From Blastopirellula sediminis (GTDB lineage Bacteria > Planctomycetota > Planctomycetia > Pirellulales > Pirellulaceae), in assembly GCF_020966755.1 (NCBI RefSeq), contig NZ_JAJKFT010000004.1, positions 186,001-250,000 on the forward strand: 64,000 nucleotides of DNA, in the 5' to 3' direction. Shown in pieces: positions 27,467 through 35,847 of this stretch. The position numbers and the translations under genes are program-made. The notes under the pieces were generated by a model. It was given only the letters and a program-made list of their open reading frames with translations, was not told where the DNA came from and searched no databases. Position 1 is the first letter of the stretch. Every line of letters begins with the position of its first letter.

Positions 27467-28114
27467 TCTCTCCCTTTCGTGCCGAAGCCAGCGGTCGCAA
27501 CGACCGGTCGGTAACCAACCGGCGTCCGCGTCGAGCCAACCAAGTTCGCCGCAATCGGCGAATCGGACGGTCCTTCCAGCAGGGCTGGCTCTCAGTCGTA
27601 AAAACCGAGCAGGCTGGCAGCTGAAATGATAGTGAGTCTCAATAGCGACAATGGTAGCAGGGGTCTTTTGTCGCGTCAACAGATTTACCAGCGGATTTAT
27701 GGTTCGACGTATCTTCTCAGTACGTCAGTGCTTGAATCGATCTCGACGGAATCGAGGAGGGCTAGGGCCTCAATCCGTTAGTTCTTCTGTGGCGGGTTGT
27801 AGGGGCGAGAGAGCAATCCAGGAGCGGATTCGGAATGGGGATCGGAAGTTTCTTTTCCCTCCGATGGGCCGTCGATTGGCGGTTCAATCGGCTCGATTTC
27901 GCCGACGCAATTGTCTGCTAGAGAGAACTCATAAAATGGAATGCCGCGTTTCAAGCCTGCAGCGGCAACATCAAGGTTCTGGCGAAAGCCGGCTCAAGTT
28001 ACGTCAAAAAGGACGACGGACCTACGTTTGCTACTCCACTACGGCTGGATGATCTCGAATACTGAAACAACTGCACGTTCCCTGCCCGGCGACGACGACG
28101 AAAACGAGTGAACC
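27467..28114. other. Non-coding or degraded region, with a possible gene remnant
   Basis: No complete gene is supported in these 648 bp. An open stretch at 27922-28065 on the plus strand reads like the end of a protein (KWNAAFQACSGNIKVLAKAG then SSYVKKDDGPTFATPLRLDD) but has no start codon and a stop just before it, so it could be the 3' remnant of a lost gene. The rest shows no repeat, promoter or hairpin I can defend. It forms the left end of an accessory stretch. Confidence 0.4.
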
Positions 28115-28435
28115 ATGACCACTGAAGATTTCCAAATCCGGCAACTCGCCGACGAACTCCAGCCGCCCGAGTCCGGCAAGCAGAGCATCGTGCTCGCCGA
28201 CGATGCCATTACAAAAGTTGTATTGTTCGCCTTCGCCGCTGGTGACGGACTCGCTGAACACGTTGCTCCACTGCCAGCGATTATCCAGATCATCAAGGGT
28301 GAAGCTTCACTGACGGTCAACGAGGAGACCGTGGTAGGCAAGTCGGGCACATGGATTCAGATGGCTGCCAAAACGCCGCACAGCGTCAAAGCCCAAACGC
28401 CTGTGGTGATGTCGCTGACGTTGATGAAGAAGTAG
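28115..28435 (+). CDS. Small cupin-domain protein
   Basis: A 106-residue single-domain cupin. The fold is suggested by SGKQSIVLADDAITKVVLFAFAAGDGLAEHVAP, where the metal-binding G-x-x-x-x-x-H motif is reduced to a single His, then IIQIIKGEASLTVNEETVVGKSGTWIQMAAKTPHSVKAQ with the second cupin motif (G-x-W-x-x-x-x-x-x-P-H). Such proteins may bind metals or small ligands or act as sensors; the role is unknown. The stop is 2 bp from the start of a methyltransferase gene, so the two are co-transcribed. Both look like accessory genes. Confidence 0.8.
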   Translation: MTTEDFQIRQLADELQPPESGKQSIVLADDAITKVVLFAFAAGDGLAEHVAPLPAIIQIIKGEASLTVNEETVVGKSGTWIQMAAKTPHSVKAQTPVVMSLTLMKK

Positions 28436-28437
28436 CG

Positions 28438-29157
28438 ATGCCGACAAATCAAACATCAACCCCAGATCAATCGCCACAAGGAATCAACCGCCGGCAACTG
28501 ATTCTGCGACTAGCCTGCCTGCCTGTATTCTTCGCCCTGTTCATGTTTCTTCCCGCAGGAACATGGACGTGGCCGAAAGGCTGGCTGTTCATCCTCGTTC
28601 TATTGGGCATCATTTTGGTGGGGTCGCTGATTCTTCAGCGTGTGAATCCCGAAGTCATCGTTGCCAGAAGACGCATCCACAAAGGAACAAAACCTTGGGA
28701 CAAGATTCTGCTCTGGCTTTACGTTACGACGACCTTGGCTGCCGTACCCGTTGCGGCTTTGGATGAGAGCCGGTACCACTGGTTCCCGGTTCCTTGGTGG
28801 GTTTGCGGCATCGGCTACGCTGTGCTGCTTGCGGGGTGTGGAATCGTCACTTGGGCCGAGGGAGTGAACAAGTTCTTTGAAATCACCGTGCGGATTCAGA
28901 CAGACCGCGGGCATACGGTGATCGACAAAGGCCCCTATGCCATCATTCGTCATCCCGGCTATGTCGGGGCGATTTTCACTGCAATTGGCGTGGCACTATC
29001 GTTAGGGTCTTTGTGGGCTTTGATTCCTGCGGGTGTTGCCTCAATCGTGTTGATCGTACGGACCGAGTGGGAGGACCAAACTTTGCAGGATGAATTGACC
29101 GGGTACAAAGAATACGCTCAGAGAGTCCGGTACAAGCAGATTCCGGGCGTCTGGTAA
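28438..29157 (+). CDS. Isoprenylcysteine-carboxyl-methyltransferase-family membrane protein
   Basis: A 239-residue integral membrane protein with about five helices (LACLPVFFALFMFLP, GWLFILVLLGIILVGSLIL, ILLWLYVTTTLAAVPVAAL, VCGIGYAVLLAGCGIVTWA, VGAIFTAIGVALSLGSLWALIP). The cofactor motif of the ICMT/PEMT group is present: GPYAIIRHPGYVGAI near residue 161, and a C-terminal E-E-x-x-L-like region (EWEDQTLQDELTGYKEYAQRVRYKQIPGVW). Family members methylate phospholipids or small hydrophobic thiols/amines using SAM; the substrate is not known. The ATG at 28438 follows the cupin stop directly. Neighbours on both sides are accessory. Confidence 0.82.
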   Translation: MPTNQTSTPDQSPQGINRRQLILRLACLPVFFALFMFLPAGTWTWPKGWLFILVLLGIILVGSLILQRVNPEVIVARRRIHKGTKPWDKILLWLYVTTTLAAVPVAALDESRYHWFPVPWWVCGIGYAVLLAGCGIVTWAEGVNKFFEITVRIQTDRGHTVIDKGPYAIIRHPGYVGAIFTAIGVALSLGSLWALIPAGVASIVLIVRTEWEDQTLQDELTGYKEYAQRVRYKQIPGVW

Positions 29158-29393
29158 CGAGAAAGAACGCACGACGAGACAATAGGGTGTTCATCGCCAC
29201 GAGTCGCTTCTCGTGGCAGCACGATGTCGACCTCTTCTGAGCGGCAGATTCTCCAGAAGTGTGCCGCCGAGACGATTCGCTAAATTGCGTCTTCAGATTC
29301 GAGTTGTGGAGTCAGCACCAGTAACGTCGAATCCTTGAAATCCTCTGTTTGAACTGCACGCTTGATGACGTAAACCAGTGGTTAGAAATAAGA

Positions 29394-29423
29394 AAGCCCT
29401 TCGGCCTGTTGGCCAAAGGGCTT
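29394..29423 (-). terminator. Intrinsic terminator on the minus strand
   Basis: An 8-bp outer stem (29394-29401 with 29416-29423) and a 4-bp inner stem (GGCC/GGCC, loop TGTT) split by one mismatch; on the minus strand it is followed by TTTCTTATTT. It lies just after the tRNA 3' remnant and may be that tRNA's old terminator. Confidence 0.6.
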
Positions 29424-29434
29424 GTCTTGAAAGA

Positions 29435-29458
29435 TAGTCGAGGTGGCAGGATTTGAAC
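29435..29458 (-). pseudogene. tRNA 3'-end remnant
   Basis: On the minus strand, 24 nt match the last part of a tRNA: GTTCAAATC (T loop), CTGCC region and a CACCTCG acceptor strand followed by A. The 5' two thirds of the tRNA are missing: instead the sequence runs into a purQ 3' fragment. A terminator-like hairpin follows. tRNA 3' ends are common integration sites, so this may be an old attachment site. Confidence 0.5.
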
Positions 29459-29476
29459 GTTTTCAGAACCGCGTCT

Positions 29477-29540
29477 CTACGCGAAGTGCTGCACCGCGTT
29501 CTGGAAGATCTTCAAACCGTCCTCACTTCCCCCGCGTCGC
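29477..29540 (-). pseudogene. Duplicated 3' end of purQ
   Basis: The minus strand encodes GGSEDGLKIFQNAVQHFA and a TAG stop, nearly the C-terminus of the intact PurQ at 31110-31883 (DGLKIFQNAVQYFA). At the DNA level 29475-29518 and 31108-31151 match at 43 of 44 positions, and weaker similarity continues on both sides, including the tRNA-like part. It is a truncated direct-repeat copy; nothing upstream of it codes for the rest of PurQ. Confidence 0.8.
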
Positions 29541-30293
29541 TTAGGGTAACGTCATGCAATCAACGGCCGGGTCCGATTTGAGCGATTCTCTCCCAATCCA
29601 TTCGTGTTGGATGCCTCGCATTAACAGCGCCGAATCAAGCTCGATCGATCCCATTGGAAAGAGGTTTTGATCCTCAAAATAGCTCGATTCGACCCGCTCG
29701 ATTTTCAGTGGTTGGACTTCCCAATTGAAGGATCGAAGTTCCAGTCCGTCGTACTCGTTGGTTTGGGCCGCATCCGAGTAACCAACACAGCCGGATTCAA
29801 AAAAGTCCGACGCCTCCTGTAGCGAAGAAAATATGGAGTTGGTCGGCAACTCCGCGGCAATCGAAGCTTGGACCGCGACGTGCGTTTTTTGATCGTCGCT
29901 GTCGAGATCAAGACGGTAGCGTTCTTCCTGCTCGTCAACTCGGAACCGTGCGTGATGATGAACGCCAGGAAACAGTCTGCCTCCCGCGAAAGCGTTTAGC
30001 CGAGACGAGGTGTCTCGTCGCGGAATGTAGACCCCTTGGTGCGTTTGCCCGTTTTGATCCCATTCGACCGCAAATCGATGGGCGGCATTTTCGGAAGAGA
30101 TGCCCAGAAAGCCGGGCAATGGTCGCGGCACAATGTTCTTCAGGCGAATCAGACAAATCCCGGCCATGCCGAAGCCGTGGACCAGCTTCGGTCGAAACGG
30201 GGACGGAAGGAGCTTGGCGAGCGTGTCGGGATCGACGCGATAATTGACCAAGATTCGACGGTCGATCGTGCCGGTGATGGTTGGAATTCGCAT
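29541..30293 (-). CDS. DUF2071 family protein
   Basis: A 250-residue protein with the family start MRIPTITGTIDRRILVNYRV, then LLPSPFRPKLVHGFGMAGICLIRLKNI, PGFLGISSENAAHRFAVEWD and GVYIPRRDTSSRLNAFAGGRLFPGVHHHARF. DUF2071 proteins resemble acetoacetate decarboxylase-like folds; their function is not established. The stop codon at 29541 touches the duplicated purQ fragment, so this gene belongs to the inserted piece. Divergent from the acetyltransferase gene, 222 bp away. Confidence 0.8.
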   Translation of the reverse strand: MRIPTITGTIDRRILVNYRVDPDTLAKLLPSPFRPKLVHGFGMAGICLIRLKNIVPRPLPGFLGISSENAAHRFAVEWDQNGQTHQGVYIPRRDTSSRLNAFAGGRLFPGVHHHARFRVDEQEERYRLDLDSDDQKTHVAVQASIAAELPTNSIFSSLQEASDFFESGCVGYSDAAQTNEYDGLELRSFNWEVQPLKIERVESSYFEDQNLFPMGSIELDSALLMRGIQHEWIGRESLKSDPAVDCMTLP

Positions 30294-30515
30294 AGTTCGT
30301 GCTCCCCTGAAGTAGATAACCGCAAACTTCGCCCCGGCGGTAACAGGTGGGAGCGAGAAGTTTCTGATGAACCACCAGATTCAACCGGACGGTTCGTTTT
30401 TGTTGATTCGAGAGTCGATCGATAAAACAGGATGTCACCCAAACGAGAACCTGCTAGGCTCATGAGAATTGCCCAATTCTGAACGTGTCAAAACCAAATC
30501 GAGTAGTCGTCGCGA

Positions 30516-31055
30516 ATGATCTTGCAGACGGAACGCCTGGTTCTCAGGGGGTGGAATGACGCCGACCTGGCGCACTTCGCGGAACTCAATGCCGATCCCC
30601 TGGTCATGGAATTCTTCCCGGCGCTGTTAAGCAGGGTCGAAAGTGACGCGATGGCCATGCGAATGCAGAGGCACCTAGATCAGTACGGCTGGGGGCTGTG
30701 GGCCGTCGAGGTGCGCGAAACAGGTTTATTCGCGGGATTCATTGGACTAGCAGAGCCGAAGTTCCAAGCCGACTTCACTCCCTGCGTTGAAATTGGTTGG
30801 CGTCTGGGAACGCCATTCTGGCGAAAAGGGTATGCGACAGAAGGGGCGGCGGCCGTCCTCGCGTTTGGTTTCGGCGAACTCGGACTTGGCGAAATCGTCT
30901 CGTTCACGACCGAGTCCAATTGGCGTTCTCGTCGCGTCATGGAACGAATCGGCATGACCCGCGATCCGACTGGCGACTTTGATCATCCGAGTTTGCCGGG
31001 TGAGTCACATCTCCGCCGCCATGTCCTTTATCGCAAGGCTGCGAACCGCATCTAG
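30516..31055 (+). CDS. GNAT acetyltransferase, RimJ/RimL type
   Basis: A 179-residue protein with the RimJ/RimL pattern: ILQTERLVLRGWNDADLAHFAELNADPLVMEFFP at the N-terminus, GLWAVEVRETGLFAGFIGL, VEIGWRLGTPFWRKGYATEGAAAVLAFGF (acetyl-CoA pyrophosphate loop R-K-G-Y-A-T-E-G) and the closing ESNWRSRRVMERIGM. It probably N-acetylates an amine of a protein or small molecule. It lies between the two purQ 3' copies with the DUF2071 gene. Confidence 0.88.
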   Translation: MILQTERLVLRGWNDADLAHFAELNADPLVMEFFPALLSRVESDAMAMRMQRHLDQYGWGLWAVEVRETGLFAGFIGLAEPKFQADFTPCVEIGWRLGTPFWRKGYATEGAAAVLAFGFGELGLGEIVSFTTESNWRSRRVMERIGMTRDPTGDFDHPSLPGESHLRRHVLYRKAANRI

Positions 31056-31109
31056 AAGCCAATGCGATGCGGCGGCAAGATTTGCACGTTCGCGCAGAAC
31101 CGATCGCCT

Positions 31110-31883
31110 CTACGCGAAGTACTGCACCGCGTTCTGGAAGATCTTCAAACCATCTCCCACTTCCCCCGCTTCGCCGCGCGTCCAGCGCGGGTGATGCGTC
31201 GGATCGAGGTGACGTTCGGGATGCGGCATCAGGCCGAAGACGCGGCCGGTTGCGTCGCAGGCTCCGGCGACTCCCAGTTGGGCGCCGTTCGGGCAATCGG
31301 GGAAGGCCGCTTCTCCGCCGGCGGCGTTGGTGTAGCGGAGAGCCAGTTGCCCGGCCGTTTCGAGCGACTTCAGCATCGCGGCGTCGCGAGCGGCAAAGCG
31401 TCCTTCGGCATGCGCGACCGGTAGGTACATCTTTTCAATGTCTTTGAGGAAGACGCACTTGTCGCCGAAGGTCTTCAGGTGAACCCAGCGATCGACGAAC
31501 CGCTGCGACTCGTTCCAGGCCAAGGTCGCCGGCGGGTGGCCGTCGTCGGAGTCAGGAAGCAGGATCCCGGACTTCAGCAAGATCTGGAAGCCGTTGCAGA
31601 TCCCCAGGACCAGCTTGCCGGCGTCGATGAACTCACGCAGCACGTCATCCAGGTGATGACGAATCTGGCTACCGACGATGCGGCCGGCGGCGATATCGTC
31701 GCCGTAGCTGAATCCGCCGGGCAGGCAGAGAATCTGAAAGCCTTCGGCCAGGCTCGGCTGATCGAGCAAGCGGTTCAGGTGAACGCGCTCGGCCTGGCCG
31801 CCGGCAAGCTGAAACGCAAACGCCGTTTCGCGATCGCAATTGGTGCCGGGGGCTCGCAGGATCAAGGCCTTGGGAGTCGCCAT
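31110..31883 (-). CDS. purQ: Phosphoribosylformylglycinamidine synthase, glutaminase subunit
   Basis: Supplies ammonia from glutamine to PurL in the fourth step of purine synthesis. The 257-residue class I glutaminase starts MATPKALILRAPGTNCDRETAFAF, has PGGFSYGDDIAAGRIVGSQI, the nucleophile in LGICNGFQILLKSG (Cys near residue 95) and the His/Glu of GLMPHPERHLDP near residue 225. Its C-terminal coding end is duplicated 1.6 kb away. It follows purL by 57 bp on the same strand, consistent with a tyrA-purL-purQ operon. Confidence 0.95.
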   Translation of the reverse strand: MATPKALILRAPGTNCDRETAFAFQLAGGQAERVHLNRLLDQPSLAEGFQILCLPGGFSYGDDIAAGRIVGSQIRHHLDDVLREFIDAGKLVLGICNGFQILLKSGILLPDSDDGHPPATLAWNESQRFVDRWVHLKTFGDKCVFLKDIEKMYLPVAHAEGRFAARDAAMLKSLETAGQLALRYTNAAGGEAAFPDCPNGAQLGVAGACDATGRVFGLMPHPERHLDPTHHPRWTRGEAGEVGDGLKIFQNAVQYFA

Positions 31884-31940
31884 CGTCGGTTACTTTTTCT
31901 TGAAAGGTGCTGCAAACGGGAATTGAGATAATCGGGTCGT

Positions 31941-34865
31941 CTACCAATCGAGCGGCGACAACCAGGCTTGCTTCAGCTGGTCGAGCTTCGCCGCAACGAG
32001 CGTCGTCTTGTCGTGCGAGATCGTGACCGTCGGTTCGGCGACGACCGTACCGATTGCGGCGTGCGGAACGCCGGCCATGAGCGACTGGAACTGCTTTTCG
32101 TGATCAGCCGGGACTTCGACCAGGAAGCGGGTGTTCGATTCGCTGAAGAGCAAGCTGACCGCGTGCTTGGCCGCTTCGTCATGCGGCATCGCGTCGAGCG
32201 AGACTTCGGCGCCCAGACCGCCGGCGAACGCCATTTCGGCGAGCGCGACCGCCAAGCCCCCTTCCGACAGGTCGTGACACGCACGAACCAGGCCGCCGTG
32301 AATCGCCTTGTGGAGCGAATTGAAGGTCGCTTTGGCGACGGCCGGGTTGACCTTTGGCGCGGCGCCATCTTTCTGATCGTGGATCAGGGCCCAGTGCGAA
32401 CCGCCCAACTCGTTGAAGGTCTTGCCGACCACGTACAGCTTGCTGCCGGCTTGCTTCAGGTCCATCGTCACGCAGCGGCGGACGTCGTCGACCTGGCCCA
32501 GGGCGCTGATCAGCAGCGACGGCGGAATCGAGATCGTCTGCTTTTCGCCATCTTCGTTGAAGTAGCTGAACTCGTTGTTCAAGCTGTCTTTGCCGGAGAT
32601 GAACGGCGTGCCGAGCGCGATCGCCATGTCGTAGCACGCAATCGCCGAACGGACGAGCGAGCCGAGCGTTTCGGGACGATCGGTATAGCCCCAGCAGAAG
32701 TTGTCGAGGATCGCGATTTGCGACGGGTCGGCGCCGACGGCGACGCAGTTGCGCAATGCTTCGTCGATGGCGCTGGTCGCCATGTCGTAGGTGTCGAAGT
32801 CGCCGTAGCGCGGGTTCATGCCGCACGAGACGACCACGCCGCGATGCGAAGTCAGAACCGGGCGAACGACCGAAGCGTCGCCGGGACCATCGTTCAGCAC
32901 GCCGACCAGCGGTTTGATGGCGCTGCCCCCCTGAACTTCGTGATCGTACTGGCGGATGATCCAGTGCTTGCTCGCTACGTTGAGCGAGCCGAGGATTTGC
33001 TTTAGATCGGCGGCGAAATCGCAGCTCTTCGCGGCCGGCAGCTTCAGTTCTTTGACCGGCAGCGGCTTGTAGGTCGCTTCGCGGACGACCGGCGGACGCC
33101 CGTCGTGCAGGAACTTCATGTCGAGGTCGCCGACCTGCTCGTTGTAGTAGAACAACTTCAGGCGTCCGGTCGGAACGTAGCGGCCGATGATGGTCGCTTC
33201 GACCCCTTCGCTGCTGCACAGCTCTTCCAGCTCGTCCCACTTGTTGTCCGGAACGGCCAGGATCATTCGTTCCTGCGCTTCGCTGATCCAGATTTCGGTG
33301 TAGGAGAGACCGTCGTATTTCAGTGGAGCCCGATCGAGCCAGACGTCGGCGCCGATCTTTTCCCCCATTTCGCCGACCGCACTGGAGAACCCACCGGCGC
33401 CGCAGTCGGTCACCGCATTAAAGAGCCCGCGATCGCGAGCTTCGAGCAGGACGTCGAGCACCATCTTCTCGGTGATCGCGTTGCCGATCTGCACGGCGCC
33501 GCCGGAGAGCGATTCGCTCTCGCTGGTCAGTTCGGCCGAGCTGAACGTCGCGCCATGGATGCCGTCGCGACCGGTCCGTCCGCCGAGGGCGACGATCAAG
33601 TCGTTCGGCTTCGGTTCTTTGAACGAGTATTGCTGCGGGATCAGGCCGACGTTGCCGCAGTAAACGAGCGGGTTACCAAGGTAACGCTCGTCGAAGTAGA
33701 CGGCGCCGTTGACGGTCGGAATCCCCATCCGGTTGCCGTAGTCGCGGACGCCGCTGACGACGCCGTTCATCACGCGGCGCGGATGCAGTACGCCCGGCGG
33801 CAGCGTTTCGGGATCGACATCCGGCGGAGCGAAGCAGAAGACGTCGGTGTTGCAGATCGGCTTGGCGCCCATGCCGGTCCCCATCGGATCGCGGACGACG
33901 CCGCCGATGCCGGTGTTGGCGCCGCCGTAAGGTTCCAGCGCCGACGGGTGGTTGTGGGTCTCGACCTTGAAGACGACATTGTGCTCTTCGTCAAAGCGGA
34001 CGATGCCGGCGTTGTCTTGGAACACGCTGACGCACCAGTCCTTATCGCCCAGCGATTTGCGGATTTCCTGGGTCGCGGCGAAGATCGTCTCCTTCAACAT
34101 GTTGTTGAAGCGGCGTTCTCCCTTTTCGTCTTTGTAGGCGATGCGGCCGGCCAAGGTCTTGTGGCTGCAGTGTTCGCTCCAGGTCTGGGCGACCGATTCC
34201 AATTCGATGTCGGTCGGGTCGCGGCCCAATTCGACGAAGTACTTCTGGATCGTCTGCATTTCGACCAGCGTCAGATAGAGCTGGCCATCTTTGCTCAGCT
34301 TCGCCAGCCCGGCGTCGTCGAGCTTGCGAATCGGCGTCGTCTTCAGGGCGAACTCGTACGGCTTGCCGAACGAAAGCTGCTCGAACGGAATCGGCCCGAT
34401 GATGACTTGTTCGATCGCGTCGTTGGCCAGCAGCTTGCCGCACAGCTTTTCGAATTGGGCTTTCGGCAGCGCCGGCAGCCAATATTTGCGGAACGTGCGA
34501 ACCGCCGCGGCCGATTGGCCGAAGTCGGCGATCGCCGTCATCGTGCTTTGGGCGACCGGGTCCATCACGCCGGGCTTCGGCAAGACGTAGACCAATTGCG
34601 ACAATTCCGCTTTCGGCGACTTCGACAGCGAGTCGGCGCCGGCTTCGTCGATCTTCGCCGTTTCGACCACCGTGTCGCACAGCAGTTGATCGGAGAGGAG
34701 CTCGACGTACTCGCGATTGAAGTCGGCCTGAATCAGAAACCCGCGCGCGGCGGCGACGTGCAGATCGGACGCCAGGCCCAGATCGGCCGCAGCGGCGATC
34801 AGCGAATCAGCGGCAGCGTCGCGCTCGGCAGCGGACGGATAGATGTCAATTTCCCACAGCGTCAC
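31941..34865 (-). CDS. purL: Phosphoribosylformylglycinamidine synthase, synthetase subunit with PurS-like N-terminus
   Basis: Makes FGAM from FGAR, ATP and ammonia. The 974-residue chain starts at a GTG (34865). Residues about 1-200 contain two PurS-like modules (LWEIDIYPSAAERDAAADS and LVYVLPKPGVMDPVAQSTMTAI). The catalytic core begins with IELESVAQTWSEHCSHKT near 222, followed by FKVETHNHPSALEPYGGANTGIGGVVRD, CGAGGFSSAVGEMGE and ACHDLSEGGLAVALAEM. It is larger than the 740-residue small PurL and smaller than the 1300-residue fused enzyme, so it is a PurS-PurL fusion and PurQ is separate. The start overlaps the end of tyrA by 20 nt, suggesting translational coupling. Confidence 0.95.
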   Translation of the reverse strand: MTLWEIDIYPSAAERDAAADSLIAAAADLGLASDLHVAAARGFLIQADFNREYVELLSDQLLCDTVVETAKIDEAGADSLSKSPKAELSQLVYVLPKPGVMDPVAQSTMTAIADFGQSAAAVRTFRKYWLPALPKAQFEKLCGKLLANDAIEQVIIGPIPFEQLSFGKPYEFALKTTPIRKLDDAGLAKLSKDGQLYLTLVEMQTIQKYFVELGRDPTDIELESVAQTWSEHCSHKTLAGRIAYKDEKGERRFNNMLKETIFAATQEIRKSLGDKDWCVSVFQDNAGIVRFDEEHNVVFKVETHNHPSALEPYGGANTGIGGVVRDPMGTGMGAKPICNTDVFCFAPPDVDPETLPPGVLHPRRVMNGVVSGVRDYGNRMGIPTVNGAVYFDERYLGNPLVYCGNVGLIPQQYSFKEPKPNDLIVALGGRTGRDGIHGATFSSAELTSESESLSGGAVQIGNAITEKMVLDVLLEARDRGLFNAVTDCGAGGFSSAVGEMGEKIGADVWLDRAPLKYDGLSYTEIWISEAQERMILAVPDNKWDELEELCSSEGVEATIIGRYVPTGRLKLFYYNEQVGDLDMKFLHDGRPPVVREATYKPLPVKELKLPAAKSCDFAADLKQILGSLNVASKHWIIRQYDHEVQGGSAIKPLVGVLNDGPGDASVVRPVLTSHRGVVVSCGMNPRYGDFDTYDMATSAIDEALRNCVAVGADPSQIAILDNFCWGYTDRPETLGSLVRSAIACYDMAIALGTPFISGKDSLNNEFSYFNEDGEKQTISIPPSLLISALGQVDDVRRCVTMDLKQAGSKLYVVGKTFNELGGSHWALIHDQKDGAAPKVNPAVAKATFNSLHKAIHGGLVRACHDLSEGGLAVALAEMAFAGGLGAEVSLDAMPHDEAAKHAVSLLFSESNTRFLVEVPADHEKQFQSLMAGVPHAAIGTVVAEPTVTISHDKTTLVAAKLDQLKQAWLSPLDW

Positions 34866-35688
34866 GGCGATTTTTTCCGTCGTTTAGGAGTTTTTCGAGC
34901 TTAGCGTCATTCTCGGTTTCGAGAGCTTCACGCAAAGCCGCCAGCACTTTCTCAAACTTGTCCAGCGCCTTCAAGACGTGGCCTCGATTCGAGGTAAATA
35001 TCTGTCGCCACAACGCAGCGTCGCCGCCGGCGATCCGCGTCGTGTCGTACCAGCCGGTTGCGGTCAGGGGCAACCACTTCTCGGGGGTCGTCGCGGCGAT
35101 CGCCGCTGCGGCCCAGTGAGGCAGATGGCTGGTGAAGGCCAACGCCTCGTCATGTTCTTTCGGTTTCATCAAGACGACCGTCGCGCCGAGGGACGTCCAT
35201 AAATCTTCGACCGCTGCCGCGGCTTCTTGATCGGTCTTGGCCGTTGGCGTCAGCACCACCGTCCGTCCGACATACAGGCAGGCGTCGGCATGTTTGGGGC
35301 CAGCTTTCGCGCCGCCGGCCAAGGGATGACCGCCTACGAACCGGGCGTTCTGCAAACCTTTGCTCAGCGCCGCGGCGATTTCCCCTTTGGTGCTGCCGGC
35401 GTCGGTCACGATGGTCCCCGGCTGGCAGTGGCGATCAACTTCCTGCACCAAGTGGACGATCTTGTCGACCGGAGCGCAGACCACCACCAGTTCGGCCTCT
35501 TTGACCCCTTCGGCGATGTCGGTCGCCGCGATGTCGATCGCGCCGACCTTCAGCGCGTCCGCCAAACTTTCTTTATTCCGTCCGACCCCGACAATCGTTT
35601 TCGCCAAGCCGCGGGCTCGCATCGCCAGGCCGATCGAACCGCCGATCAGGCCGACTCCTACGATCGTGGCTTGGTTCCATTGGGGCAT
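34846..35688 (-). CDS. tyrA: Prephenate dehydrogenase
   Basis: Oxidative decarboxylation of prephenate to 4-hydroxyphenylpyruvate for tyrosine. From the ATG at 35688 the product has 280 residues: the Rossmann motif TIVGVGLIGGSIGLAMRARG, VVCAPVDKIVHLVQEV, IVTDAGSTKGEIAAAL and the substrate-binding FVGGHPLAGGAKAGPKHA and ALAFTSHLPHWAAAAI. The open frame goes on about 318 codons upstream but that part is antisense to the GspF-like gene. The stop lies inside purL, so tyrA is the first gene of a tyrA-purL-purQ unit. Confidence 0.92.
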   Translation of the reverse strand: MPQWNQATIVGVGLIGGSIGLAMRARGLAKTIVGVGRNKESLADALKVGAIDIAATDIAEGVKEAELVVVCAPVDKIVHLVQEVDRHCQPGTIVTDAGSTKGEIAAALSKGLQNARFVGGHPLAGGAKAGPKHADACLYVGRTVVLTPTAKTDQEAAAAVEDLWTSLGATVVLMKPKEHDEALAFTSHLPHWAAAAIAATTPEKWLPLTATGWYDTTRIAGGDAALWRQIFTSNRGHVLKALDKFEKVLAALREALETENDAKLEKLLNDGKNRRDAVGN

Positions 35689-35847
35689 GGGGGCAACGGG
35701 GGTGTTAGTCGTAATTGGCTGAATCTGGGAATCGGTTAGTTTAACAAAATCCGGGGACTTGGGCGGAGGGGCCAGGCGCTCCCTTTCATGATTTCCCCAG
35801 GTATCTTGGGAGGGTACTCTTCCGACTCCCTTAGATCGCGAGATGGC

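Noticed and set aside
27922-28065. A 47-codon plus-strand coding segment
   Set aside because: It looks protein-like but has no start codon and follows a stop, so it is mentioned only as a possible remnant.
29435-29458. An intact tRNA gene
   Set aside because: Only the T-loop and acceptor 3' part are present; no anticodon arm or 5' half precedes it.
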